This document shows, piece by piece, positions 8,701 through 19,535 of a stretch of 64,000 bases of DNA (the stretch's first letter is position 1; every line of letters starts with the position of its first letter). The translations under genes were made by a program, and so were the position numbers. Location: positions 558,001 to 622,000 of the forward strand of contig JAWSUF010000001.1 of NCBI GenBank assembly GCA_033549365.1. Reading direction: 5' to 3'. A model generated the notes under the pieces. That model did no database searches, had not been told where the DNA came from, and saw nothing but the letters and a program-made list of their open reading frames with translations. Origin of the DNA: Acidobacteriota bacterium. Its GTDB lineage: Bacteria; Acidobacteriota; Aminicenantia; Aminicenantales; Saccharicenantaceae.

Positions 8701-9492
8701 ATGACCATGACTCCAACGGCGGTCGTCACGGGCGCAGGGCGAGGCATCGGGCGCGGCATCACTCTGGAGCTTGCGGCGGCGGGGTTCGACATCTGCGGCA
8801 TCGACAACGACTTCGATCCGAACCGCACGGATTCGGGTCTGTTCGAGGTCCGGGAACGCATTCTCGCCCTCGGACGGGATTTCCTCGCCCTTGAGGGGGA
8901 TGTTGCCGCCCTTGACGGGCACGAGGACGTGCTCCAGGCCGTTCTCCGGAAGTTCGGCCGTGTCGATGTCCTGGTCAATAACGCCGGAGTGGCGCCGCTC
9001 GAGCGCAAGGGCATTCTCGAGACCGGGCCGGAGAGCTATGATCGTCTGATGGCGATCAATGCCCGAGGGGCGTTTTTCCTGACCCAGCGATTCGCCCGGG
9101 AGATGATCCGTCAGGCGGAGTCCCATCCCGAGCCATTCCGCTGTATCGTCTTCATCACCTCGGTTTCGGCCGCAATGTCTTCGACCTCGAGGCCGGAGTA
9201 CTGCATTTCCAAGGCGGCCCTCAGCATGACGGCCACCCTGTTCGCCGACGCCCTGGCCGGATGCGGCATTCCGGTTTACGAGATCCGGCCGGGCATCATT
9301 CGCACCGACATGACCGCGCCGGTCAAAGACGCCTACGACCGGAGGATCGCGGACGGACTCGTCCCTCAGGGGCGTTGGGGCGAACCCGGCGACATCGGGC
9401 GGGCCGTGGCCGCGCTGGCCGGCGGGGCGTTCGCGTTTTCGACGGGCGCCGTGATCGAGGTCAGCGGCGGTCTGAACATCCGGCGACTCTAA
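8701..9492 (+). CDS. SDR-family oxidoreductase, FabG-like (3-ketoacyl-ACP reductase type)
   Basis: A 263-residue classical short-chain dehydrogenase/reductase. It has the cofactor loop VVTGAGRGIGRGI near the N-terminus, VNNAGVAP near residue 96, the catalytic Ser in ITSVSAA and the YxxxK pair in YCISKAA, and ends with the usual SGGLNIRR. The acidic residue in CGIDNDFD after the second strand suggests NAD(H) rather than NADP(H). ATGs at 8701 and 8707 both follow GGAGAGG and the start between them is not settled. It is the last gene of the redox cluster and probably a dehydrogenase of a hydroxylated catabolite rather than a fatty-acid enzyme. Confidence 0.88.
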   Translation: MTMTPTAVVTGAGRGIGRGITLELAAAGFDICGIDNDFDPNRTDSGLFEVRERILALGRDFLALEGDVAALDGHEDVLQAVLRKFGRVDVLVNNAGVAPLERKGILETGPESYDRLMAINARGAFFLTQRFAREMIRQAESHPEPFRCIVFITSVSAAMSSTSRPEYCISKAALSMTATLFADALAGCGIPVYEIRPGIIRTDMTAPVKDAYDRRIADGLVPQGRWGEPGDIGRAVAALAGGAFAFSTGAVIEVSGGLNIRRL

Positions 9493-9507
9493 CTCAAGGA
9501 GGACACC

Positions 9508-10203
9508 ATGTCATCGAAATCGGGTTCGCAAGGACGCATTTTCTGGGGTCTTTTTCTCATCCTGATCGGATTCCTGTTCCTGCTGGACAGAATGAACCGC
9601 CTGGATATCTGGGGTCTTTTCAGGCAGTACTGGCCGGCCGTATTCATCGTCATCGGTCTGTCCATCCTGATCAATAAGGAATTCAGGAATGCCGCCGACG
9701 GATATATCTTCATCGTGATCGGCGGCCTGTTGCTTCTCATGCGGATGAGAATTCTCGACCGCTCCCTGTGGCATTACATCTGGCCCCTGGCCATTATCGC
9801 CGCGGGACTGTGGATTCTCCTGAGACCTGTCTTTTCAGGCAGAAACAGCGGGTTTCCCAAAATCACCGCCGACGACCTCAAAATCTCGGCCGTTCTGGCC
9901 GGAATGAAGAGGCGCGTCGAATCCCTCAATTTCAAGGGAGGAACGGCGGAAGCCGTGCTGGGCGGTGTCGAGATCGATTTTTCCGGCGCCTCGCTCGCCG
10001 AAGGGAAAGCGACACTCGCCTTGACGGCCATCCTGGGCGGCATCGAAATCCGGGTGCCCCGAGACTGGCAGATCGTTCTCGAAGGCACTCCGATTCTCGG
10101 AGGCATCGAAGATAAAACCCGGGCCGTGTCCGAACAGGACAAGAAAGGCACGCTTTATATCAAAGCGACAGCCGTTCTGGGCGGCATCGAAATCAAGGAC
10201 TGA
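9508..10203 (+). CDS. LiaI/LiaF-like membrane protein
   Basis: A 231-residue protein with four hydrophobic segments in residues 10-110, alternating with short polar loops. A beta-rich C-terminal domain repeats the phrase LGG(V/I)E or LGGIEI four times (VLGGVEIDF, ILGGIEIRV, ILGGIEDK, VLGGIEIKD). This layout matches LiaF-like proteins, in which the C-terminal domain forms a repeated beta structure linked in other bacteria to cell-envelope stress sensing. AAGGAGG lies eight bases upstream. The next gene starts three bases after its stop, so the two are likely translated together. No LiaRS-type two-component genes are nearby. Confidence 0.8.
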   Translation: MSSKSGSQGRIFWGLFLILIGFLFLLDRMNRLDIWGLFRQYWPAVFIVIGLSILINKEFRNAADGYIFIVIGGLLLLMRMRILDRSLWHYIWPLAIIAAGLWILLRPVFSGRNSGFPKITADDLKISAVLAGMKRRVESLNFKGGTAEAVLGGVEIDFSGASLAEGKATLALTAILGGIEIRVPRDWQIVLEGTPILGGIEDKTRAVSEQDKKGTLYIKATAVLGGIEIKD

Positions 10204-10206
10204 AAC

Positions 10207-11004
10207 ATGAGAAACGTCCTTTTATGGATCCTGGCTCTCGTCATCACCCTGGTTTCGGCCGTCTACCAGAGAATGACGGGCCCGACGCATCCTCTCCGTG
10301 GACAAGCCGAGATATCAGGCGTCGAAGTCGCCTATCGCCTCTTACGAAGCGCGGAGACAACGGAGGACTGCCGCGTGGGCATTCGCGTTTCCGATCCCGG
10401 GGTGGAGGGCCGTCTTCTTTATAAGAGATATCCAACGGAGGACCCCTGGACATCGGTCCCCATGACCAGGGAAGGTGAAAGGCTTTTCGCTTATCTTCCT
10501 CGGCAGCCGGCGGCCGGAAAACTGGCCTACAAGGTGATTGTCAACGTGGACGGGGCGGACCACATCCTGACCGGTCAAGACCCCCTCATCTTCCGCTTCA
10601 AGAATCCCGTGCCGAACGCCGCGCTGATCCCCCACATCATCATCATGTTTCTGGCCATGCTGGTCTCCACCCGGGCCGGGATTGCGGCCCTGGACAAACG
10701 TTCCAATCCGAGGCGGTTCGCGATATGGGCCGCGGCCCTGATCATCGTAGGAGGTTTCATTTTCGGCCCGCTCGTCCAGAAATACGCCTTCGGCGTATAC
10801 TGGAGCGGCTTTCCCTTCGGCACCGACCTGACAGACAACAAGACGGCGCTGGCTCTCGTCGCCTGGATCGCAGCCCTGATTGCGGGACGAAAAAACCGGC
10901 CTGCAAGACCCTGGGTGCTGGCGGCATCGGTCGTTACGCTGCTGGTCTATCTGATCCCCCACAGCCTGCTCGGATCCGAACTCGATTACTCCCATCTCGA
11001 TTGA
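10207..11004 (+). CDS. Integral membrane protein of unknown function
   Basis: A 265-residue protein. An N-terminal hydrophobic segment (about residues 4-20) is followed by a soluble region of about 120 residues, probably extracytoplasmic, and then four hydrophobic segments from residue 140 to the end. The soluble region (GVEVAYRLLRSAETTEDCR, later GRLLYKRYPTEDPW) looks beta-rich. I recognise no family. It starts three bases after the LiaF-like gene with AAGGA as ribosome site, so it belongs to the same transcript and may act with it in the envelope. Confidence 0.7.
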   Translation: MRNVLLWILALVITLVSAVYQRMTGPTHPLRGQAEISGVEVAYRLLRSAETTEDCRVGIRVSDPGVEGRLLYKRYPTEDPWTSVPMTREGERLFAYLPRQPAAGKLAYKVIVNVDGADHILTGQDPLIFRFKNPVPNAALIPHIIIMFLAMLVSTRAGIAALDKRSNPRRFAIWAAALIIVGGFIFGPLVQKYAFGVYWSGFPFGTDLTDNKTALALVAWIAALIAGRKNRPARPWVLAASVVTLLVYLIPHSLLGSELDYSHLD

Positions 11005-11029
11005 CACCATCCGGCGTTTTCGATATGAT
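11001..11029 (+). promoter_or_regulatory. Strong sigma-70-like promoter for icd
   Basis: TTGACA (11001-11006), 17 bases, TATGAT (11024-11029). The -35 box is perfect and overlaps the stop codon of the preceding gene; the -10 matches five of six. The icd start is 54 bases downstream. Confidence 0.75.
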
Positions 11030-11082
11030 GACCGTCCCTTCTTAAAGAAGCGGCCCGATCCCACCAAAACGGAGGAGAAGTC

Positions 11083-13311
<2,229 letters not shown>

Positions 13312-13326
13312 GAAGAAGGAGGTCCC

Positions 13327-13920
13327 ATGAGTATGTTCGGAAAAATTCTTGAAAAGCTGGGCGTCAAACAAACCGAGCCTTCAAAGCCGGCCGGAGCCCA
13401 AACACTCCAGCCGCCTCCCGCCCCACCCCGGGCAAGCACACCGGTTCCTCCTCCCCCTCCGGCAGGCGTGTCTTTCCAGCCCCCTCCGGCGCCGCCGCGG
13501 GCAGGGACGCCTTTACAGCCGCCCCCTGCTCCGCCCAAAGCGGGCGCTCCGGTTCCCCCTCCGCCTCCCGCAGGCGCATCTTCCCAACCGCCTTCCGCCG
13601 CCAAAGGATGGTTCCCGTTTCCGACTCCGATGCCGGCTGCGGCTCCGAAGGCCGTCCCCGTCGTGGATGTCATGGCCAAGCTCGAAGAACTCGCCAAGGC
13701 CAATCCCCAGAAGCTCAACTGGAAGACGTCCATCGTCGACCTGCTGAAGCTCTTGAATATCGACAGCAGCTTCGCCGCCCGCAAGGAGCTCGCAACCGAA
13801 CTCCAGTGCCCGCCGGAAAAGATGCAGGATTCCGCCCAGATGAACATGTGGCTTCACAAGACCGTCCTTCAGAAAATCGCGGAAAACGGCGGCAACATTC
13901 CCAAGGAGCTTCTGGGCTGA
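13327..13920 (+). CDS. DUF3597-domain protein with proline-rich N-terminal half
   Basis: A 197-residue protein in two parts. Residues 1-115 begin MSMFGKILEKLG and continue as a low-complexity region of repeated PPPAPPRA, VPPPPPAG and LQPPPAPPK blocks. Residues 118-197 (VVDVMAKLEELAKANPQ, then DLLKLLNIDSS, then WLHKTVLQKIAENGG) match the small helical DUF3597 domain, related to LysM-associated and peptidoglycan-linked proteins. AAGGAGG precedes the ATG at 13327, with an alternative ATG at 13333. It follows icd by 15 bases but its function is unknown. Confidence 0.82.
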   Translation: MSMFGKILEKLGVKQTEPSKPAGAQTLQPPPAPPRASTPVPPPPPAGVSFQPPPAPPRAGTPLQPPPAPPKAGAPVPPPPPAGASSQPPSAAKGWFPFPTPMPAAAPKAVPVVDVMAKLEELAKANPQKLNWKTSIVDLLKLLNIDSSFAARKELATELQCPPEKMQDSAQMNMWLHKTVLQKIAENGGNIPKELLG

Positions 13921-13938
13921 CCAGAAACCGTCGGACAC

Positions 13939-14166
13939 TCAGAAAAGAAGCGTTCCGAGCTTACCCAGAATTTCATCGACCGTGCCCGGGGGCAAGGCGC
14001 AGATCGGCTCGACCCGGCGGGCCCGCCAATCCAGGTTTTTGACCTGGTCGGAGAGGACGGCCCCTGAAACAGGAAGCCCGGGCGGGATCAACACCTCGAA
14101 GGGGTAGCCCATGACTTGGGATGTGACCGGGCAAAATACGGCCAGTCCCGTCCGTCGATTGTAGAT
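13939..14166 (-). pseudogene. mazF/pemK-family toxin remnant, N-terminus missing
   Basis: The reverse strand reads YNRRTGLAVFCPVTSQVMGY, then PFEVLIPPGLPVSGAVLSDQ and VKNLDWRARRVEPI, ending ILGKLGTLLF with a stop at 13939-13941. This is the C-terminal two-thirds of a MazF/PemK endoribonuclease toxin. An in-frame TAA at 14167-14169 lies directly upstream, and the N-terminal strand with the conserved GD(I/V)(V/I)W segment is absent from all three reverse frames nearby. About 30-35 residues are therefore missing and no start is available. No antitoxin gene is seen. It is a dead or decaying toxin next to a DUF4143 ATPase. Confidence 0.8.
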
Positions 14167-14327
14167 TTAAGGAAAACGACCATATCGTCGTGAAAAACAA
14201 GACGCGGGGACAATCGGCCGTTCCCGCAGGCAGAGTCGTCTTTCAAGACCTGTTTTCCATCGGAAAGGAATCGCGGGACGAAAACCAAATGTTTTTCAGC
14301 GTTCTTCCGATGTTGCGAACCAAGTAC

Positions 14328-14356
14328 TTGACAAAACAATAGCGATCGTCCATTAT
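14328..14356 (+). promoter_or_regulatory. Promoter of the DUF4143 ATPase
   Basis: TTGACA (14328-14333), 17 bases, CATTAT (14351-14356). The perfect -35 and four-of-six -10 lie 41 bases before the chosen start. The -10 box is inside the left arm of an inverted repeat. Confidence 0.65.
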
Positions 14357-14378
14357 GCATTAGCACTGCATTATGGAC
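14348..14378. promoter_or_regulatory. Inverted-repeat operator candidate over the ATPase promoter
   Basis: Twelve-base arms GTCCATTATGCA (14348-14359) and TGCATTATGGAC (14367-14378) are reverse complements at 11 of 12 positions, with a seven-base centre. They cover the -10 box and the expected transcription start, the usual place for a repressor site. The regulator is unknown. Confidence 0.55.
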
Positions 14379-14396
14379 TATACGGGGGGAAAGGAT

Positions 14397-15620
14397 ATGT
14401 ACATTCATCGGACCATGGAAAAATTCGTGATCGAAGCCGACCGCCAGTTCCCCGTGCTTCTTGTTACGGGAGCCCGACAAGTCGGAAAAACCACGCTTCT
14501 TAATCGTTTAAGCCGATCCGATCGGACCTTTGTAACTCTTGACGATCCCTTGATCTTGACCCTGGCCCGCGAAGATCCGGCGCTTTTTCTCCAGAAGTAT
14601 CGACCTCCCGTCTTGATCGACGAAATTCAGTATGCCCCTGAACTCTTGCCCCACATCAAGATGGCGGTGGACAGGAATCCCGGCAAAGGCGGCTTCTGGC
14701 TGACCGGCTCTCAACCTTTTCACCTGATGAAAGGCGTATCTGAATCCCTGGCCGGACGGGTGGCTGTTGTTTCCCTTCTGGGGTTGTCGCGCCGGGAGTT
14801 GTTGGGTGCCGGCCGTGAATCGGAACCTTTCCTCCCGACGGCGGATGACATCGAGCTCCGGCTGCGGACCGGCGGCGTCCTGGATCTTGATTCGCTCTAT
14901 CGCCTGATCTGGCGCGGCTCCTATCCGGCCCTCGCCGCCCATGATGACGTGGACAGGGAGCTTTTTTTCTCTTCGTATTTGCAGACTTACCTGCAGCGGG
15001 ATGTTCGCGACCTGGCCCGTGTCGGGAGCGAAACCGCCTTTGTCCGTTTTCTGCGGGCCGCCGCGGCCCGGACCGGCCGCATGCTCAACATGACCGATCT
15101 TGCGCGGGACTCGGATGTCGTCGTGAACACCGTAAAAAGCTGGCTTTCCATCCTTCAGGCCTCGGGGATTGTTTATCTTCTCGAGCCGTATTTCACCAAC
15201 ATCACTAAACGCCTGGTGAAAACGCCCAAGCTCTATTTTCTCGATACGGGATTGTGCGCCTACCTCACGGAGTGGTCCAGCCCCCAAACTCTTGAGGCCG
15301 GCGCCATGTCCGGCGCTATCCTGGAGACCTGGGTTGTTGCGGAGCTGCTCAAGAGCTACCATCACTCCGGCCGGAGAGCCCCATTTCACTATTACCGCGA
15401 CAAGGATCAGAAAGAGATCGATCTTCTGATCGAGCAGGACGGCACGCATTTCCCTCTGGAAGTCAAAAAAACGGCCTCTCCCGGGCGGGACACGGCCGGT
15501 CATTTCGCGGCTCTCAAGAACGCGGGTCTTCGCGTCGGCCCCGGCGGCGTGGTCTGCCTGGTTCACGACCATATTCCCCTGGCGGCCGGCGTGCAGGCCA
15601 TTCCGGTTTCGGCGATTTGA
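14397..15620 (+). CDS. AAA-type ATPase with DUF4143 and nuclease-like C-terminus
   Basis: A 407-residue protein. It has a Walker A motif (VTGARQVGKTTLL, residues 28-40), a Walker B (VLIDEIQYAPELL), a central DUF4143 region (SSYLQTYLQRDVRDLARVG, TPKLYFLDTGLCAYL) and a C-terminal segment KEIDLLIEQDG ... LEVKK resembling the PD-(D/E)xK nuclease core. Proteins of this build are common, mobile and mostly of unknown role. The ATG at 14397 is preferred over 14373 because GGGGGAAAGG precedes it. It has its own promoter and operator-like repeat and sits beside a toxin remnant, so it looks acquired. A related, more AT-rich gene begins at 63486. Confidence 0.88.
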   Translation: MYIHRTMEKFVIEADRQFPVLLVTGARQVGKTTLLNRLSRSDRTFVTLDDPLILTLAREDPALFLQKYRPPVLIDEIQYAPELLPHIKMAVDRNPGKGGFWLTGSQPFHLMKGVSESLAGRVAVVSLLGLSRRELLGAGRESEPFLPTADDIELRLRTGGVLDLDSLYRLIWRGSYPALAAHDDVDRELFFSSYLQTYLQRDVRDLARVGSETAFVRFLRAAAARTGRMLNMTDLARDSDVVVNTVKSWLSILQASGIVYLLEPYFTNITKRLVKTPKLYFLDTGLCAYLTEWSSPQTLEAGAMSGAILETWVVAELLKSYHHSGRRAPFHYYRDKDQKEIDLLIEQDGTHFPLEVKKTASPGRDTAGHFAALKNAGLRVGPGGVVCLVHDHIPLAAGVQAIPVSAI

Positions 15621-15801
15621 CGGCCGGGGCTGTGCGCGGGTCGAGGTTGCCGCAGCGATGAGAAGCAGACTGCGCAGGCGTAGTTGAGCTACGTCGAGCA
15701 GGCCGCACCGAAATCGATGCGGTGAGATCGGCACGCCCGAAGGGTCATAACGCCAAATAGAAAAAAGAATCAAAACCCGGCGTTATGACGCACAGTCCCG
15801 G
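15621..15801. repeat. Hairpin-rich spacer with an 11-bp perfect inverted repeat (possible dispersed repeat and bidirectional terminator)
   Basis: This spacer between convergent genes holds several small stems: CGTAG/CTACG near 15680-15695 and CCGCA/TGCGG near 15704-15723. A perfect 11-bp inverted repeat, GTCATAACGCC (15744-15754) and GGCGTTATGAC (15779-15789), encloses an A-rich loop of 24 bases. It is too long and structured to be only a terminator and has the look of a non-coding repeat unit, but only one copy is in the window. Confidence 0.45.
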
Positions 15802-17502
15802 CTAGAGGTTTTCGCGGCCGCCTTTGAGGATATTAACCCAAGCATCCCTCAGCGTCACCGTCCTGTTAAAAACCGGCCGCCCCGGCTTGGAATCCTCGCT
15901 GTCGGCGCAGAAATACCCCATCCGCTCGAACTGGAAAAAGTCGCCCGGCGCCGCATCTTTCAGTCCGGGTTCGAGGCGGCATCCGGAAAGAATTTCCAGC
16001 GACTTCGGGTTGAGATGGATCTTGTAATCCTCGCCCTCTCCGACGTCGTTGGGATCCCGGACGCTGAAGAGCGTCTCATAAAGCCGGACCTCGGTTTCGA
16101 AGGCGTGTTCGGCCGAAACCCAGTGAAGGGTGGCCTTGACTTTCCGGCCGTCGGGCGAGTCCCCTCCCCGCGTCGCCGGATCGTAGGTGCAGCGGACCTC
16201 GACAACCTCACCCGTCGCCGGATCCTTGACGACCTCTTCGCAGCGGATGAAATAGGCATAGCGGAGACGGACCTCCCGGCCGGGAGACAGGCGGAAAAAC
16301 TTCTTCGGCGGGTCCTCCATGAAGTCCTCGCGCTCGATGTAGAGGACGCGGGAAAAGGGAATCATCCGCGTTCCGGCCGACGGATCCTCGGGGTTGTTGA
16401 CTGCCTCAAGATCCTCGGTCTTTCCCTCGGGATAATTCAGGATGACGACCTTGAGTGGGCGGAGGACGGCCATCGTCCGCGGCGCACGGCGGTTCAGGTC
16501 CTCGCGGACGCAGTTTTCAAGAAGCGGCATGTCGATGATGCTATTGGCCTTGGCCACGCCCACGATGTCGCAGAAGCGGCGGACAGCCTCGGGCGTGTAG
16601 CCGCGACGGCGGATTCCGGAGAGCGTGGGCATCCGCGGGTCATTCCAGCCGGAGACGCGGCCTTCACGAACGAGTTCGAGAAGCCGCCGCTTGCTGAGAA
16701 CGGTGTGGCTGAGGTTGAGGCGGGCGAACTCGATCTGCTGCGGGTGGTGGATCTCCAGCGCGTCCAGACACCAGTCGTAGAGAGGCCGGTGGACCTCGAA
16801 TTCGAGCGTGCAGATCGAATGAGTGATGCCTTCGATCGAGTCCGACTGGCCATGAGCCCAGTCATAAGTCGGGTAGATGCACCAGGCGTCCCCTCTCCGG
16901 TAATGGTGGGCCCGCCGGATCCGGTAGAGAACCGGATCGCGCATCAAAAGATTGGGATGGGACATATCGATCTTGGCCCGCAGCGTCCGCGATCCGTCCG
17001 GAAACTCTCCGGCCTTCATGCGCCGGAGAAGGTCGAGATTCTCCTCGGCGGGCCGCGTCCGGAAAGGGCTGTCCTTGCCGGGCTCGGTGAGCGTTCCGCG
17101 CTGGGCCGAAACCTCTTCGGCGCTCAAGTCACAGACAAAGGCCCGTCCCTTTTCGACCAGACGTTCGGCGAACTCGTAGAGTTTTTCAAAATAGTCCGAG
17201 GCGTAGTATTCGCGGTCCTCCCAATCGAACCCCAGCCAGCGGATATCCGTCTTGATGGATTCGACGTATTCGATCTCTTCGGTCTCGGGGTTGGTGTCGT
17301 CGAACCGCAGGTTGCACACCCCGCCGTACTCGGCGGCCAGACCGAAATTCAGGCAGATGGACTTGGCGTGGCCGATATGGAGGTAGCCGTTGGGTTCGGG
17401 CGGGAACCGGGTGAGAACCCGGCCCTGGAATCGTCCGGTCGCGTTGTGATCGTCGATGATGTCCTTGACGAAATGGCGGGGGGCCGCGGGCTTGTCGTTC
17501 AT
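15802..17502 (-). CDS. glnS: Glutaminyl-tRNA synthetase
   Basis: A 566-residue class I aminoacyl-tRNA synthetase. The HIGH signature is [19 protein letters not shown] near residue 35 and the KMSKS equivalent is [11 protein letters not shown] near residue 270. The C-terminal beta-barrel anticodon-binding region ([30 protein letters not shown]) is complete. It charges tRNA-Gln with glutamine in the cytoplasm. Its presence implies direct glutaminylation rather than only the GatCAB amidotransferase route. GGAGGG precedes the ATG, which overlaps the gltX stop by four bases, so the two synthetases are translationally coupled. Confidence 0.97.
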   Translation of the reverse strand: MNDKPAAPRHFVKDIIDDHNATGRFQGRVLTRFPPEPNGYLHIGHAKSICLNFGLAAEYGGVCNLRFDDTNPETEEIEYVESIKTDIRWLGFDWEDREYYASDYFEKLYEFAERLVEKGRAFVCDLSAEEVSAQRGTLTEPGKDSPFRTRPAEENLDLLRRMKAGEFPDGSRTLRAKIDMSHPNLLMRDPVLYRIRRAHHYRRGDAWCIYPTYDWAHGQSDSIEGITHSICTLEFEVHRPLYDWCLDALEIHHPQQIEFARLNLSHTVLSKRRLLELVREGRVSGWNDPRMPTLSGIRRRGYTPEAVRRFCDIVGVAKANSIIDMPLLENCVREDLNRRAPRTMAVLRPLKVVILNYPEGKTEDLEAVNNPEDPSAGTRMIPFSRVLYIEREDFMEDPPKKFFRLSPGREVRLRYAYFIRCEEVVKDPATGEVVEVRCTYDPATRGGDSPDGRKVKATLHWVSAEHAFETEVRLYETLFSVRDPNDVGEGEDYKIHLNPKSLEILSGCRLEPGLKDAAPGDFFQFERMGYFCADSEDSKPGRPVFNRTVTLRDAWVNILKGGRENL

Positions 17503-18779
17503 GACGCCCTCCGCAGCCGTTCGAGGACTTTCTCTCGCCCGAGGACTTCCATAATTTCGAAAAGGCCGGCCCCCTTGGTCTTGCCGCTCAGGGCGGCCCG
17601 GGCCGGATGGATGACGGCGGCGGCCTTGACGCCCGCGGCTTCGGCCGTGGCTCGGCAGGCGGTTTCGATGGTTTCATGGGTAAAGGGTTCAACTCCGGCG
17701 ACGGCTTCGGCCAATTCGCGGACCCGGTCTTTGGCCCCGGGCTTGGCCAGCTGGGCTGCCGCATCGTCCTCCATGGCGAAGGCGCCGGTAAAGAAGAAAT
17801 CCGTCATGCCGGCGAATTCCCCCAGGGTCTTGATGCGGATCTTGTAGAGATCGATGATGGAGGCGAGATAATCGTCCCCGCGGCCTTCCGGCAGGGCGAA
17901 CCCGGCCGCAGCCAGGCGGTCGCGGAGATCCGGCAGAAGATCGGCCGTTTCCCGCTTCATGATGTATTCGCCGTTCAGCCACTTGAGCTTCGTCAGATCG
18001 AACTTGGCCTGAACGTCGTTCATGGCCTCGAGTGAGAACATGCCGCCCGCCTCGGCCATGGACAGAATCTCACGGTCCTCGCCCGGATACCATCCGAGAA
18101 GGATGAGATAGTTGGCCAGGGCCTCAGGAAGGAACCCTTCGCTCCGGTATTCGCCGACGGCTGTGCCGCCGTGGCGCTTGGACAGTTTCGCCCCATCCTG
18201 TCCGAGGATGAGAGGCATATGACCGAAGCGGGGTGGTTCGAGGCCGAGGGCCTCGTAAAAGAGGATCTGTTTGGGGGTGTTCGAGATGTGGTCGTCGCCG
18301 CGCAGGATGTCGGTAACGCCCATGTCGGCGTCGTCGACGACACAGGAGAAATTGTAGGCCGGGGAACCGTCGGACTTGATCAGGACCTGCTCCTTGAACG
18401 TCCCGGCGTCGAAGGCGATCGGACCGTGGATCATGTCTCGGACCTCGATCGTCCGGCCCGCCTCCACGGGAAAGAGAATGGCCTCGCCGTCCCGGCGGGC
18501 CTTGCCCGCGGCGACGAGCTGTTCGGCACGTTCCCGGTAAAGAGGAAAACGGCGGCTCTGGAAAATCGGATCTCCGTCCCAGTCGATCCCCAACCATCGC
18601 AGAGAGGACAGGATCTCTTCGAGAAATTTGGGATCGGAGCGCTTGAGATCCGTGTCCTCGACCCGGAGCAGAAGCCGTCCCCCGTGCCGCCGGGCGAAGA
18701 GCCAGTTGAAGATGGCAGTCCGGGCGCTCCCGATGTGGAGCCATCCCGTGGGACTGGGTGCGAATCTGACGGTTATCAT
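17499..18779 (-). CDS. gltX: Glutamyl-tRNA synthetase, compact form
   Basis: A 426-residue class I synthetase with the HIGH motif in [19 protein letters not shown] (residues 6-24) and KLSKR in [13 protein letters not shown] near residue 212. It attaches glutamate to tRNA-Glu. It is about 40-50 residues shorter than usual. After [11 protein letters not shown] the text jumps to [16 protein letters not shown], so the Cys-bearing insert (CYC...) that normally follows the active-site strand is lost. The HIGH, KLSKR and helical anticodon-binding parts are present. It is followed by glnS with a four-base overlap and has its own promoter upstream. Confidence 0.95.
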   Translation of the reverse strand: MITVRFAPSPTGWLHIGSARTAIFNWLFARRHGGRLLLRVEDTDLKRSDPKFLEEILSSLRWLGIDWDGDPIFQSRRFPLYRERAEQLVAAGKARRDGEAILFPVEAGRTIEVRDMIHGPIAFDAGTFKEQVLIKSDGSPAYNFSCVVDDADMGVTDILRGDDHISNTPKQILFYEALGLEPPRFGHMPLILGQDGAKLSKRHGGTAVGEYRSEGFLPEALANYLILLGWYPGEDREILSMAEAGGMFSLEAMNDVQAKFDLTKLKWLNGEYIMKRETADLLPDLRDRLAAAGFALPEGRGDDYLASIIDLYKIRIKTLGEFAGMTDFFFTGAFAMEDDAAAQLAKPGAKDRVRELAEAVAGVEPFTHETIETACRATAEAAGVKAAAVIHPARAALSGKTKGAGLFEIMEVLGREKVLERLRRAS

Positions 18780-18797
18780 GGCGCTTTTATCCCGGAT

Positions 18798-18827
18798 TTT
18801 ATATCATACGACCGTCCGGGGGGTCAA
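18798..18827 (-). promoter_or_regulatory. Promoter of gltX-glnS
   Basis: On the reverse strand TTGACC (18822-18827), 18 bases, TATAAA (18798-18803), about 20 bases before the gltX ATG. Both boxes match five of six. Confidence 0.6.
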
Positions 18828-18924
18828 ACGCGTCCTTCAGTGTCGGTGGACATGCTCCCGAAAAATGGGGTCGGGGCTTCCGGGCGGGTAAAGGGAACTG
18901 CCGGTTCCCGGATGCAGGCCGGGA

Positions 18925-19395
18925 TCAGCGGAAATAGTACCGCACTCCGAGACCGGCTCCAATACTAATATCCGTCGACGGAATGAGGTCGAGAACCGGA
19001 CCGATTTCGAAAAACAGCTCAAGGGGTGTTTTGTCGAAAAGATAGGCCAACCCCACGGGGAAGCGGATGCCGGCCCGGTTTTTTTTCTGCGACAGAATCC
19101 GACCCCCGATTCCATAATAGACCGGCAGAGAGCCTCTCCGCGGGCTGAAGACCCGGAAACTGTGGATCAGATAATCCGCGTGGACATGGAACGCCCCGTC
19201 CCTTTCCAAGGACCAGGCGGCCGCGGCATCGATGGCCGTTGTTCTTCCCGTCCATTGCTTGATGGTGATGCCCGTGGGTTCTCCCAGGATAATCCCGACC
19301 CCGAAATCGCCGCGGTCGGCGAAGGCCGAGCCGGCGGACAGGATAATCACGGCTGCGGCTGAAACCGTCAAAGACAAAAATGGTTTTCTGATCAT
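18925..19395 (-). CDS. Small outer-membrane beta-barrel-like protein
   Basis: A 156-residue protein with a signal peptide ending SAFA (about residue 26). The rest is alternating hydrophobic/polar strands (GDFGVGIILGEPTGITIKQW, VYYGIGGRILSQKK, LELFFEIGPVLDLIPS) and ends in an aromatic YYFR. This fits a small beta-barrel of the porin-like/DUF3996 group in the outer membrane. GGGAGGG lies upstream of the ATG, and a TATAAT box is seen at about 19416-19421 on the same strand without a good -35. The ligand is unknown. Confidence 0.75.
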   Translation of the reverse strand: MIRKPFLSLTVSAAAVIILSAGSAFADRGDFGVGIILGEPTGITIKQWTGRTTAIDAAAAWSLERDGAFHVHADYLIHSFRVFSPRRGSLPVYYGIGGRILSQKKNRAGIRFPVGLAYLFDKTPLELFFEIGPVLDLIPSTDISIGAGLGVRYYFR

Positions 19396-19465
19396 GTCGC
19401 CCTCCCTGTGGATTCATTATACCATATCGGTTCCGACCGATCCGCCCGGACCTTTTCGGTTTTAC

Positions 19466-19494
19466 TTTTCAATCGGCCGGAATTCGTTTATCAT
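19466..19494 (+). promoter_or_regulatory. Candidate promoter of the amidohydrolase operon
   Basis: TTTTCA (19466-19471), 17 bases, TATCAT (19489-19494), 41 bases before the first operon start at 19536. The -35 matches four of six and the -10 five of six. Confidence 0.5.
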
Positions 19495-19535
19495 TAAAAA
19501 TCCTTGCAGACCGAGCCATGACCGAAAGGAGGATC

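Noticed and set aside
13400-13600. Short tandem repeats of proline codons
   Set aside because: They belong to the low-complexity part of the DUF3597 gene.
14088-14480. Reverse open frame of 130 codons over the ATPase start
   Set aside because: It overlaps the mazF remnant and the ATPase start in another frame; I see no family pattern and no ribosome site.
16015-17847. Forward open frame of 610 codons
   Set aside because: Antisense to glnS and gltX, both unmistakable; no domain in the forward reading.
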